Shown here: piece after piece, positions 48,811-61,200 of the stretch
Layout: every line of letters starts with the position of its first letter
Position numbering within the stretch: position 1 is the first letter of the stretch
Source of the DNA: Physcia stellaris
Lineage: Eukaryota; Ascomycota; Lecanoromycetes; Caliciales; Physciaceae
NCBI GenBank assembly: GCA_018902385.1
Contig: JABSSW010000052.1
Span: 124,001-188,000 of the forward strand
Direction of reading: 5' to 3'
DNA: 64,000 bases
Made by a program: the position numbers and the translations under genes
The notes under the pieces: model-generated
Database searches by the model: none
What the model was told of the DNA's origin: nothing
Seen by the model: only the letters and a program-made list of their open reading frames with translations

Positions 48811-48990
48811 GGCGGCCGCAAATCACTGCGATTGGTCGCGGCGCTAGCATGGCGGCCGCAAATCGTTGCGATTGGCTGCAAAGATTGGGTGTGGCGGCCG
48901 CAGTCTGCTGCGATTGGTCGCGGCGCTAGCTCCGCGCTCGCAGGCTGTTGCGATTGGCTGCGTCGCTCGCGATTGATTGCGATTGGATGC
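48811..48990 (-). repeat. 40-bp CCAAT repeat array, right arm (inverted)
   Basis: The same unit in the opposite orientation. ATTGG words (reverse CCAAT) start at 48831, 48871, 48913, 48953 and 48982, spaced 40, 42, 40 and 29 bp. GCGGCCGC, GCGCTAGC and the CGCAA/TTGCG words recur. It faces the left array across about 150 bp of AT-richer DNA. Confidence 0.85.
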
Positions 48991-50875
48991 ATGACGCGCG
49001 AGTATGATGATTAGGGAAGTCAGCCACGAGATGAGTGGTTTGTACTTTGCAAACCCTACGATTGAAAGTAGCTGTCGTTGCACCTCATTTGTATGGAGCT
49101 TCTTTCTCCCCCAAGTCTTCCTTTCTCCCCATCCGCACTCTCGGCGTCTCATGTTGCGGTCTGTCTGTCTACGGGAATCTACATGGACTCTGCTGTTTCT
49201 CATCCCACCTGGCACGGATGAGATGAGCTTACATACGGGATCTAGATTTATCCTATGGGAACAACTTCGAGAATCACAAATCTCCTCTGACTCATGACTC
49301 ATGACTGCTAACGACTGCCATCGAGTCTCTATGCCTATGCCTGATCTCAAATCTCAAGTGACTCAAACGCCTTTCACCTCTATCTCCCGGCAAAGGACTC
49401 CTTCGTCCAATCTTCTTTACATCTCCTAAGCCCGAACAAAGTCTAAAAATCGTCAACGATCATGAAATCCGATATCCGGCATAACGCTATGCACCCCTTA
49501 CCTTACCTTATCATAACCCTTCCAAACCCCCCAAGAACAGCAGCACTCGAAAAATTTGAGAGAGGATCTTCACCTCGAGCCCGTCAATTATCTCATTTAA
49601 ATCTCCGTTGAAAGACAGGTCTCTCTCAGTACCTTCCTATCACGAGAAAGCATATTTGAGACACCGGCGCTGTACTATATCAGCTTTTTCTAAATCGTTT
49701 CTTTTCGGTTTGCGAGGTATGTATGCTCTGGAGACCGGAAGATCAGGAGTTTTGTAGCTGGTCTGGTCTGTTGAGTATAGGACGAGGTAGGTGTGCTTTA
49801 AGATGCCGAGTTCCTGTCGTCGCATTAGCGCTAAGTTAAGAACAGCCCTATCAGCGATCCGCTCATGTTCCAAAACAACGCCTCTCAACACGTCTCAATA
49901 ATGAGCGAGCGAGCCGTTGTGCAACGTTCGTCCAAACCCGTCCGTCCCGCTACCGAGAATCCCATATTCTTCTCTGCCGATGTCCGCTCTTTTCTTCCCT
50001 CTCCCTCTCTCTATGCACCGAAAGTCAATCGGGTTATCAAGTCCCAAAATCCTCTCATCGTCTCACACACATATCTCATCTCTACTGTACATTATCATTC
50101 TCCCATCTCTTTTCGAATCATATCGCTCACTCACCCAACAATCTTCCCATCCATCTTCTTCCCTCATGAATTCCGCATCTCATATAACAACGCTTGGGAT
50201 TGTCATGCCATAGAAAATGTGTAGTACAACCCGGTTAGACACGACCAAAAGACAGATTAGAGCATGATTGAGATAAAATGACCAAGACACCCAGAGAAAG
50301 GGAAAAGAAAGAGACGTACAATGTTTGGATGGTGTGCCTGTCATTGTGAAGAATGTGGAAGAGGGAAGGAGGCGAATCATCCGTGAAAATTATTCAAATC
50401 TCATATTTCGTTTCTTGAACACTTTTCGGTATCCCATTCAACTACCTAAACCACACTCCCTCCCTACCCTATCCATCCATCCACGCCACAACCGTATTAA
50501 CCCCATCTCAAAACGTAGACCCCCTCGTATGTGCACACGCGCTCGCTAGATACACTCGAATAACAGCCAGCAGAAAAAAAGGGACAGATGATCTAATATA
50601 CAACCCAGCACCCAGCACCCAGCATGCATCCACCGCCTTCTAGTTTCAGCTGCGGACTTTTTGTGGATGCTGGATTCGGGATGGTGGTGGAATTGGGTTG
50701 GGAAGGTGGGTGATGCGAGATTTAAGGTCGAGGTTCGTGGATCGGATGTTTTGAGTGAGAAGGTCTCGCATGGGAGGTTTCGTGTCCCATCTCCTCAAGC
50801 CACAGGACATCAATCGCTCGATCGGCCTCGTACTCCCCAAGTCCCGAATTCCAATCAACTCCCGCCTTTCAATCC

Positions 50876-53800
50876 TCACCCAAGCACACCCCTCATCCCC
50901 TCCCTCCTCTCCCTCTCCCTCTCGCCCAACCCAACAAGCACGCCCCTCTCCCCCAACACCTCCTCCAAAGCTCTACAGACCCTCTCGAAACTACTCTTCG
51001 CGCCCCTCTCCTGCGTCACCCTCCCCACACTCAGCCCGCCTCGAACCCGCCTCCCCCGCTCCAGCACCTCGAAGAACTCCACCGCCATCTCCACGCCCTT
51101 GATCCGGAGACTGTTCTTCTCGCCCACGGTGGCGAAGATGCGGAAGGTGGATTTGTCGACTGAGATATCGCGCATCCCGTATTTACGCCATTCGCGCAGG
51201 ATCGAGGCGACGGCTTTGAGGGCGCGCAGGCGTGAGGTCTGGAAACAGAGGACGTGGGTTGCGGGTTTGATACGCAGGAAGCGGGCGAGCCAGTTTTGGG
51301 GCGCGGGGGTGATGGGGCGGGGTGGTGCGTGAGGGTACGGGGCGATGACGCCGGTGGTGTCGGTTGAGGTATTTGTTTTGCGGGAGGGTTGGCGGTGGGT
51401 GTTTGGGAGGGAGGTATTGCTTTGGAGGGCGCCGGACATGTAGGCTGACGGGTGGCGGGTGGAGGTTGTGATGGAGTCAATGCTGGAGGTGTCGTCGAGG
51501 CCGTAGTCTGGGTGGTTGTATTAGGAAAGGTATATGTGAGGAAAGGGGTGGGACTTACCGCCTGATGAACCCTTGGGTGCATTCTTGTTGGATTTTCCAT
51601 CGCGCTTACTGAAGATTTTGAAGAACATGCCTTTTGCCTTGCTTTTTGGTTCGGTTGGCGCATGCTCAGCGATTGGATCGCTGTTCCTGTTTCTTGTGTT
51701 TTGCTCAATCGCGGTACTATGGTGTTCCAGAAATACATCGTTAGGCATTTGCCCTTTGTCCTTTCCTTGACTATCTTGGGCCTGGTGGCCTCTTCGAAAC
51801 CATCCTTTTCTCTTCGACTCTCCGGACAGAGTCTTTCTCTTACGGTCGATAGGATCGAAATTCTCCTTGTCTTCATCCTCCTCAATAGGCTCTAGTGCTC
51901 GATCGATTAACGATAGCCCTGCAGACCGGTACTCGGCACTTGAAGTAGCATTATGGGATTTACCATCTTCGAAGTAGGATAGCTGCTCTTGCGAGGGTCT
52001 TGACCGGATGCGAACAGATCCATCAGAAGGCGTCGAAGATCCGCTCTTCTTGCGGATAGTCAGGGGCTTCGTTGGTGATATCGTAGTCTGATCATCTGAG
52101 TGCTCCACCATTCGTACAGTCGTTCGAACACGAGAGTTATCGGAGCGACCTCTTGGAACAGGTTCGGAAGCGGATCTCATACCTGTGTATCCTTCCTGCA
52201 AGAAGCGCTCGAATGTATCACTCCGTTTCTCAAGTGGAGATTTTGGGTCAGGCGTTGATGCTGCTCGTCGTTCTTGCTCTTGTAATCGTACTGCACTCGG
52301 CTGCATTAATCTATCTAAGTGTGCAATGACATCGTCCAAAGAGGCTTTGATACTAGGATCCGCAGCACGTTGCTTCAAAAGATCTCTCGCTTTGGCAAGC
52401 TCGCGTTGCGTAAAGTCATTTGTTCCAGGATACTCCGGCGGTGGCAATTCAGGCAACGGACGTTGTAGAATGGATCTATCGGGTACTCTCGCAGCCGTAG
52501 CTCGCTGATGCAGTTGTAGAATTGATGCCGCAGAATCGTCACGCTGTGAGAATGTAGTTGCCGGCGTGTTGACGCTTCTGTCGGTATCTCTGCTTTCACG
52601 AGTGACATTTGACTGCATTGAGGCACGATTGAAAGCTTCATCGATGTACTTCTCTAGCTCGGTGCTGACCTTCCTGGCGTCATCTCTCCAATATTGGCTC
52701 GATCTTGTTAGGACGATGTCAGGCACTTGATTGCTCTTTGGCGGTGCCTTTTTGGAGCGCACGACTTGGGTAGACTCTGGCACAGGACTATCGGCTGCAA
52801 ACCTTGAGTCGACACGGATGGGTAATTCTGGCACCTCGTCCGTCTCAAACTTCTCTGCACCTTGGTCCATGGCATATCTCTCTTTCAGTGTATGGGGTGA
52901 TTGATTCTGCTGCGTACGGAGAGACTTCGGATTTGATTGCCTTCTTGGATGTACGAAACTCACATTACGCTTGTAGCTAATTGACTTACGAGGGATGGCT
53001 TTAGCACTAGAACTACTTACCATCGAACGTCTAGACACTCCTCTGGAAATCCGCCGTTCTTGAGGACTTCCGGATGCTGAAGATGAATTTGGTATACTGT
53101 AGACCTCATCACCTTGGACCCTAGCAACGGCAGGGTTCCTTATTGAAACACGCCGGCTATGACCGCTGATGGTGCGCTGTGGTGAGCTCACAGAAGGCCC
53201 TCGAAGGACTGTGATTCGAGATTGTGGAGCCTCTGCTTTGGTCTTCTGTCGCTTGCTGGACGGTCGGTAGGGATCATAGCTTTGCTCAGTTGCAGCAACG
53301 CTGGGCTGTCGTCGATGTGCCTGGCTCTGGCTTTTACGTGGTAGGCCATCGTGCAGAAGCGAGTATTGAGATTCCCGACGATGACCGAGCTGAAGCGACA
53401 CCCTTGTCGAAGACCGTGGAGGCGGTTTCCAAGTGTGATGATAATCACTTGTAGAGTACTCCATGGAAGGTCCTTGATAATCTTCAAGGTGTTCTTCCCG
53501 AAATTGTAGAAGCTTGTTGTAAAGCACTCTCTCATGATTTGGCCTGCTGACAGTTAGCGTAAGACTATCGAGCCTGAGAGACTCTTACGCATCGCTGAGA
53601 AGCTTCCGGGCAATCTCGTCTTCCGTGATCCCATGCCATAAATTTCGCAGATTTCTTAGCAATTCTTTGTCAACTTTCCCATCACGAATTGGCGGACCAC
53701 AGTCTGTCAACGTCAACGGCGAAGGTGGGCCTATATAAGCATTTCCATTTGCATCGAGAGGGTCAAGATGCTGATAACGCTTTAGAAGCGGATGCTCCCA

Positions 53801-54976
53801 CATCTTTTTCATGGGTATTCGATCCCTCGGATCATATTGTAGGATTAGTGAAATTAAATTTTTCGCACTCGAGGATAGGCCTTCGGGAAACGAGTATCTT
53901 CCTTCAATGACTAGGCGACATACATCCCTATGGTCAGTTCCATCACTATCGAACGGGAGGGTTCCTGTTAGCATTGCATAGAGGATGATACCAGAGGACC
54001 AAATATCGGCTTTATCGCCCCGATACTTCTGGGCCAGGATAACCTCTGGAGAAGCGTAGTGCGGGCTTCCACATGAAGTTGTCAGCCACTTGTTTGCAGG
54101 CTGAAGCGCGGCCATACCGAAATCTACAATTTTGATATTACCGTGACGATCCATAAGTATGTTCTCGGGCTTCAAGTCTCGGTGACAGATATTGAACAGA
54201 TGGCAATAAGAAAGGCCTGCTATCATCTGCCGGAATATTCGTATGGCTTCTCCCTCTGGAAGCCTGCCATTTCTCGATATGTAGTGAAAGAGCTCACCGC
54301 CCTCAATGTATTCCAGCACTAGATACCTGAGACCTGTAAGCTTAGCCAAATTTTAGGAATTGGAACGTCGGCTTTACAGTTCACCTCTGTTTTCCCAAAG
54401 GTCGTAGAGACTGATGATATTCGGGTGCTCAATCAGCTTCATTATTACCACCTCTCTTTCGATACCAAAAGGAATAGGGCGATCCCCGCTTTGCGCAGCC
54501 AGAGTGTCCATAATCGCAAGGCTCTCTGTCCTCAGCATCTCCGCTGCTTTCTTGCTGACAATCTTAATCGCTGCTTTCTGACCTGTACCGGTATGTTTCG
54601 CCACTCTTACCCTTCCAGACGCCCCTTTCCCCAATGTCTTGCCTAGTTGCCAGCATCCCACGCAAGTCTTGCGTCGTGACTTCTTAGATGCGTCGGTCGA
54701 GGCTGTGGAATGCTGCGAGTCGCGATTCGCGTTGCGGTCACTGCCACTGAGAGCTGAAACGCGCTTGTCTTCTGGGAGAGAGGTTGGCGAAGAAGGATTA
54801 GGTAATTGGAGATTGCCGCCCGGTTTGAGCGAGGTATGATGTGGTATATGTGGCTGTGGTGTGGAGAATAGCTCGGAGGGTGCAGGCGTTGAGGATTGTT
54901 TGTTGACCCAGTCAGTGGTGTCGCTGAGGGGCTGACGGTATCTTGAAGGTCGCGGAGCGGAAGAATTGGATGCCAT
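50876..54976 (-). CDS. gin4: Gin4/Nim1-family septin-associated protein kinase
   Basis: Ser/Thr kinase of the Gin4/Hsl1/Cdr2 group, which couples septin or cortical organisation to Wee1 control and mitotic entry. Minus-strand exons 54976-54385, 54333-53589, 53546-51559 and 51507-50876 close in phase to give 1318 aa. The kinase domain runs from about residue 109: LGKGASGRV (P-loop), AAIKIV (Lys about 138), HRDLKPEN (Asp about 250), DFG (about 268) and GSPHYASPEV (activation loop). NHERVLYNKLLQFREEHLEDY just after the kinase domain is typical of the group. A long Ser/Arg-rich disordered region follows. The C-terminal end NWLARFLRIKPATHVLCFQ to TQERGAKSSFERV is a KA1-type membrane-binding domain. 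Which of the paralogous kinases it is cannot be told from the sequence alone. Confidence 0.92.
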
Positions 54977-55338
54977 GTTTGATTGAGCAACAGCTACGTT
55001 GAAATCAATGCTGTAGAAAGAATGGCTCGCGTCACATCCAATTCGCGCCTTGGGAAAAGCGAAAGCAAAGCAACAGCAAGTTCAATTTGTCAGTATGTAT
55101 GCGGAGCCAGTTCAGTATGTGCAGAGGGGCATTGCCGCGCCTGTAACAGTATGTACAGATCTTTGCAACGGGCGCGGAGAAGACATCGAGGAAGTATCGC
55201 GGGTCGGAGAGCCCAATCGAGGATAAGGAACTCCAGAGAACGGCTACGAGCTGCTTAATACTGGTGGGGCCAAATCTCGAAGTGGTGGTGGTGTTTGTTG
55301 CCACCGAATAAACTGCCGATCGTTCCTTCCAAATTGAG
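54977..55338. other. Intergenic / kinase promoter
   Basis: About 360 bp upstream of the Gin4-type kinase. No element recognised; short minus-strand frames were not accepted. Confidence 0.4.
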
Positions 55339-55569
55339 CTACTGTCTCTTCATTTCACGATATTGACGGTCAATGAGGGCAAGGAATAAAGTGTTGATCA
55401 TGTACGTAGCAAAGAAAGTGTTCCAGAACCACGTTGGGAGCGATTGGGCCGTGAAAGCAAATAAAATGGAGGAATGTTGGGCTGGAAGTTCTGAGAATGT
55501 TTGTTTACCTTGAGCATCAGCCGTGGCGCCAGCGGCAAATCCCGGCGTCTGGGAGTAAATGTACAACAC
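55339..55569 (-). CDS. Possible small membrane protein (3' part)
   Basis: An open frame of about 76 codons ending in SLPTWFWNTFFATYMINTLFLALIDRQYREMKRQ-like sequence: one strong membrane helix with a basic tail. The frame has no usable ATG. A TAG or CAG acceptor just upstream (about 55575) suggests a preceding short exon, which I could not fix in phase. If real it would be a single-pass protein of under 100 aa with a cytosolic or matrix-facing basic C-terminus. I do not recognise the family. It may equally be a chance hydrophobic frame. Confidence 0.35.
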   Translation of the reverse strand: MLYIYSQTPGFAAGATADAQGKQTFSELPAQHSSILFAFTAQSLPTWFWNTFFATYMINTLFLALIDRQYREMKRQ

Positions 55570-56542
55570 TGACTACAGGTAAGATAACGAAGAACAACCT
55601 GCCTCCCGATAAAAAGTCACTCAACAACAATCATCGCCGGTTACTGGAATAACATCACGCTTCGTGTGATGGCTTCTTCTTTTTGTCTTGCTCTGGAATG
55701 CTCAAGGAAGGTCTACTTTTGGCCACCATGCTGGCACGCCTGGCTGGGACAGCGGCTGCAATTTGACTCGACAATTCACGACTTTGATCTTTGCGCATCT
55801 TGGGAAGTTCAATGGACAGGTCGTGATCATATGTTGATGCTTGGATGAAACCTACAACGCGAAAGCGTAAAGTCGTCGAGTCGTTGAATTCACTAGCCGT
55901 CCTTGGCGAGCTAAGATGCCCGTCTTACCTAAGCCGAGCTAAGTGGACAAAGGTACTTGAATAGATGCACTTCGACACCGAGATCTTTTCGATTTCTTCA
56001 TAGCTTACGAGAGTCTTGTCATATCGATGGGTAGCCCCGCAAGCAAGTGACTTAAATTATAGACAATGTCAATTGAGCATTCCGGTTCCTCCCACGACTT
56101 TGGCATCCCAGCATCTTGCATACCGCTTGCCAACACAGCCGTGAGAGAAGTGCATCATTTCTCCTTTTCCAGCATTTTCTCGCAAGAAAACTTTCCCTGA
56201 CACCAATACCCAAAAATCGCCCAGACATCGCCCAGAAATCGCACAATGGTATATAGCCAACATAAACAAGCGCCACGAAGGGCCAAGAATGAGAAGTCAA
56301 CGCCTGAAATGCCCCCGTAGACGTCGCACCCAAACCTCGACCAAAACCACATTTATACATTATTAAGGTTGCATCGAGTCTCCACCATAACCCTGCGATC
56401 GTCTACCCATCGTTTTGAAATGCCCCTTGCGCCATACCGCTCATTGATACATGATCAGCCAAAATTATAAGTATAGGTTTTGATATTGATGGAACGGTGA
56501 GAAGGAACCGGCAAGCCGCCAGTCATAGATAAGCTCGAGTGA
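55570..56542. other. Intergenic
   Basis: About 970 bp with no recognised gene or repeat. It should hold the 3' UTR of the C2H2 factor on the minus strand. Confidence 0.4.
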
Positions 56543-58231
56543 TTACTTTGTACTGCCGCTGCCATCATCACTTGGTGTTTGGGACTTGTCTGGCGGTGTT
56601 TCGCGCTTCTTGTCCGACTTGCCACAGCCTTTGACAAGAATATGCCTCTATCCATGGGATCAGCACGTCTTGATCATGTACGTTATTGAAAGACTGACCT
56701 TTAGTGCATCTTTCCTTGAGAAACTCTTGTCACAATGTCCGCAAGGGAAAGGCTTCACAGCTAAATGTATCCTTTTATGCCTTTTTAGATCATGGTTCCG
56801 ATTAAAGCTTTGAGGGCATTGATCGCACTTGAATGGGCGTTCGGTCAATGGTGTCTGTTGTTGTCCATACATTTGCGTCATGGTCGCGGAATGACCACTA
56901 TTGAAGTACGGCATAGCCCCATTCATATTATGAGGCATTCCTCCCACCAACGACATCTGTCCGTTGGGGCTATGGACATTGGACATGATGGGACCAGGCA
57001 TACCATTATATGACTGAAACTGTGGGCGCGGGAAGTGATTATGTCCTTGCGGGATTCCAGCTTGCGAATGTGGATTGGTGGGAGATAACTTTGGCGCCGA
57101 GGGTCCATTTCCTATCGGACTCGCATGGTTTGGCGAGGGGCCTGGGTAGCCAGGAAAGTGGCCACTTTGAGGGGTTGATGATGATTGGGAGCCATGATAG
57201 TAAGAGCTTGGTGTTGAAGGGGGTCGTTGAGAGTGATAGGATTCGGTTGGTGAAGCCTGCGGCCCGGCGGAGACTGCAGAGACAGGTGTGGGAATATTGT
57301 TGGGAATGTTGTTGATGAACTGAGCCATCGCTTGCTGATGCTGCTGCTGCTGCTGTTGCTGCTGTTGTTGTTGATGCTGTTGCTGCAGCAGCTGGTGCTG
57401 GTGCTGGTGACTTTGTTGGTTCTGCTGCTGCTGAGCAGAGATTGCTGGGAGAGTGACAGGAGCTGCCAAGGGTGGTATAGAGGATGGAAATGGTAAGACT
57501 GTATTTAGATCGTAAGGCGGGGGCGGTAGACCCTCGGACGCAGTGGGGGAACCTGTGCCTTGTCTCATCAAAGAACCCAGCGATGGGGAGAAGACGCCCC
57601 GAGGAGGGAACAGCGGATTGAGGCCTTGTCCCCAGGGTTGCGGGGTCGTACCACTTCCAGTTGAAAAGTTTGGCGTCATGCCTGTGGCGGGTGGTGGCCA
57701 GCCAAATCCAGTGGGCGTAAATGGTGGAAGACCCTGAGCGGCGGGTGGACTGTTGCTGTTCAAACCTGAAGAAATAGGGCTCAGACTATCCCCAGGAACT
57801 TGGGATGGGGGTGTCAAAAGGTTGCCAATGTTGACATTCGCGGGAGCGGCTTGCGTTGAGTTGACGTTGATTGGATATGCAGGATATTTTTGATGGCCCG
57901 AGAGCTGCGGCGGAGGCAACTCAAAATTAGGCAGATTTGAAGCGGCAGATCTCCGCGCGGTGAGGCTTGAGGCGGGACCGTTTGATTCCATATTTGAAGC
58001 TGTCAGGCCATTCTGCTGAATTGCGGTCATGTTTCCGTTACTTGAGCTTTCCCTCGGAAACCCTGGTGGCTTGAATGCTCCTTCTTCCGCCCCTGGAGGT
58101 GTCGGAAGAGCTTTCTGTGATGGGAATGGAGTTGCTGAGGTCGCCCCAGGCCAGTATTCACTGGTCTGCGCGACCTGTGTGCTCCGGAAATCCAGGGAGG
58201 GCAACTGTACTGGGAAAAGCCGGCTTGGCAA
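56543..58231 (-). CDS. C2H2 zinc-finger transcription factor with glutamine tract
   Basis: A DNA-binding regulator. Minus-strand exons 58231-56699 and 56647-56543 join in phase. Two adjacent C2H2 fingers lie at the C-terminus: FKCDQCPQSFNRNHDLKRH and FPCGHCDKSFSRKDALKRH, the second completed by the last exon, then a partial third motif (HILVKGCG) and a short polar tail ending in STK. The first 450 residues are Pro/Ser/Gln-rich with a CAG-type run of about ten Gln near 57350 (plus-strand coordinates), typical of an activation region. The 5' end is unresolved: the frame is open upstream to about 58335 without an ATG, and the first ATG inside it is at 58030. So either translation begins there or an upstream exon supplies the start. 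The target pathway is unknown. Confidence 0.85.
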
Positions 58232-61200
58232 GAAATATGGTGCTGAGGCAGGTGCAGCTGGTGTGTTTTCGTGATGAGTGTAACGATCTGGTTGTAGTCG
58301 TGGGCTGTTGAGATAGCTCTTGAAGTGACCGATTTGTGCCTATCCAATCGTCCCTCTCAACTTTGTTCCCTTCCTAAGGTGCTTGCGCCGAAAGCAGGTA
58401 TGCCAATGAGACGTGTCGCAATTCTGCCAAAGCTGTAGACTCTAATCTATCGACTGGCCTCGATAACACTGGGGCTGCAGCCAACTGTCCGGAAAACGCG
58501 GTTCGCTGCTATATGTACAAGCGAAGCTGCGAGCGACGCAGTACCGTGATGGTTTGACGCGGGAGAGGAAGATAGCGGCGGCGGAGGTGAAGTGAGGTTG
58601 TCGTCGTGGAATGCTTAAGGTGGAAATGATAGACAGGTACCGGCGGAGCTTCCCTCGTGGAAGTATGCGCCTGGATCAGCGCGCTGTAGGTGCGGGTCTT
58701 GACAGCAGTAGTCGAGTCTGGTCGGGATGATTGCTTGAGGGCCCAGGCTGTTGGAACCGCCGATCACCCTAGGCGGAGGAACCACCTAAATCAACTGTAC
58801 CACGAGGATACTTCGAACAGCGTGAATGAGGTACGACGAAGGGAAACAGAGTTGTAAACAACGAGGAGCTGGTCTCAGGGGTCTGAACAGCTGTTGGTCG
58901 AATAATCGACGCCAAATTGTTGGGGGTGGTGCCGCTTCCTTTGTTAAGCTTGTTCGGTGTTGCGGCCTGGCAGCCCTGGCAGCGGATGGCGGTCCTCGGG
59001 GCCTCGAGGTGGATCAAGCAGGCTTGCTAGTTGCTGGCCAATGCGAATCGGTTCAACGTAGGCTCGATATCAGATCGGTTTGAGAATGGAGAATGAGGAG
59101 AGCGGGCAAGGTTGTATCAAGGACGACTTCCCACTCGAGAGGCTCTTTGCTTCCCCTCGGCAGTCCAGATTTCATTGATCGCTTCAAAGACTCGTCTACA
59201 GACAAAGACGCAAATGGGGGAGAAGCGCGTGCTGGGTGGGACTAATGTAGCTCGCAAGCTTGGGACGACCTTACCATGCTTTCACGAGCTCACTCGGACA
59301 TTATTGGCTAGTCGAGAGGTGTGCGGGACATTTCAAGCTCAAAGAGTCTAGCCATCATATTCCAAATTGCCTACTCTGACTCGGCCTAGATGGGACGACA
59401 TTGGGACTTTCCAACCCCCACCTCCCTGAACAGTAATGCCCAGGGAATCCTTTCCATTGGGGACCCTCGAGATCTCCAGGGTCGAGATTGATTAACCAAT
59501 TCCACATGACTGTCATTGCTCGATCGAACGTTCGATCGTCAAACGGTTCCCATCAGTAATTCCTCCTGCAGCCATGGAAGAGCACCGACCTGGCAATTAT
59601 GCATCTGGCTGTCTTCCACATGGCTGGCTGGGAGGCTGCGGGATGGCTTGATGATTGGGATTCTCGGGACCGATGATGGAGGAACAGCATGAGGCCATGT
59701 CTCCAGACCGGGAATCAAGCGTCTGTCCACAGGCTTGGATGTGATTGCCTGCATATCGACCATGCTGCAAAGGGCGTTCATGGGTTCCGAGCGAGAAATG
59801 TCGAATGCACCTATCGAGCGGGCTCGTGCGCTAGCTCAAGCACCGAGAAAGCAGGTCGAGTCTAGACCCCAATTACCTTTTCAGTCGATGGGGGAATCCC
59901 CCACACCACCGTTCCAGTGGCCAACGTCAGAACCGTCGCATAGCGGGGTGAAGGTTCAAGGTATCCTTTGGAGCGCCTGGAGACCCAAGAGCGCGCATGT
60001 TTGGAATGCGAGATGTGCTTTTGTTACACGGGCCATTATGAATGGGATGCTTATAAGGATGGAGACGAATTCCCACGGATTTGAATCGGACGGAAATTAA
60101 TTGGGCATATTGTTGGTGAGAGTCATGTTTCACCATGATCAGACGACTCTCGGTCTTGGCATGAATGATACGGAGCACTCCCTCCCAAAGCTTGACAATC
60201 TGAAGTTACATTTGGATTCTCAGACTGTCGATTGGGTCCCGTCGCATTCACCTGTTGATTTTGATATCAATCCGAGCGACACGAAAGAGCAAATACTCCG
60301 ACCGTTACCGGCCTTCCTTTGATTTTGAGGCCAGGAACGAATTACTATCGTTCCTCCCCACAAAGTTCCTGGTTCACTGGTTGCTATCCACCATGCAGCT
60401 AATCTCAATTCAGCCGTAGCCAGATCTCTTCTGCGTCTCCTATCGATCGCCAACCTCAGTTTGTGTCTCTGCGGCTCCCGCCGAAAAGCCACAAAAGCCA
60501 CACATTTTTCCTCGGGTTCAAGGTTTAAACATCAACATTCAACACCATGCACTGTGCAGTAGTATCATTCTTGTTGGTAACATTTGGAAAAGACAGATCT
60601 ACGAAAGATGACGAGGGGTAGGCTGCTTTGCAAAGACTCATCTTAAAGATACGGAGTACCACCAGTACCGAAGAGCCAGACTTGGTCGACGAATCAGGCT
60701 CTCCCTTTAGCGAGAACCCAAGTCCAGATTGGACCAGATCCGACAGATCTGCTATTGCAACACACACTTGGTGTTAATTACAAAGCTCAAGGGAGCACTA
60801 GGTGGGCGTAGCTTATTAGTCTGGAACGGATATCGCTCACTGGTATCACTGCTCCGCAGGGCTACCCCAGACACTTGGGTATTTATTTCAACGCTAGCAT
60901 ACACGCTGTATATTAGTTCTCCTCTGTCGATTTACGTCCGTAGGGGAAACGGAATACGGAATTTCCCTTTTCAGCCAGCCACTGACCTTGTATCCTCCTC
61001 AAGCTCATGCATCAAGCTAATGCATGGAATGGACCCGTATTTCCTGTGCTCGTCTCTTTCGAACCAATCAAAACCTCGAACACGAGCTCAAGCTCCAAAT
61101 CTGATAATGACACCACTATTGAATTTGAGAGGAGCATCTATGCAAGTCACCAGAAATGGTTGACATCGTACAAACATGGCTCACCCTTATGTGTCTTCTT

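Larger units (their letters stand above)
47079..50875. other. Long non-coding interval
   Basis: About 3.8 kb between glucokinase and the 3' end of the Gin4-type kinase. Frames present are short and lack family resemblance. It contains the paired 40-bp arrays at 48.55-48.99 kb. From about 49.4 to 50.6 kb it is pyrimidine-rich on the plus strand and may include the 3' UTR of the minus-strand kinase. Confidence 0.5.

Noticed and set aside
48771-49350. Minus-strand frames rich in RPP/NRS words across the 40-bp array
   Set aside because: The array period is not a multiple of three and the similarity is at DNA level; the frames are by-products.
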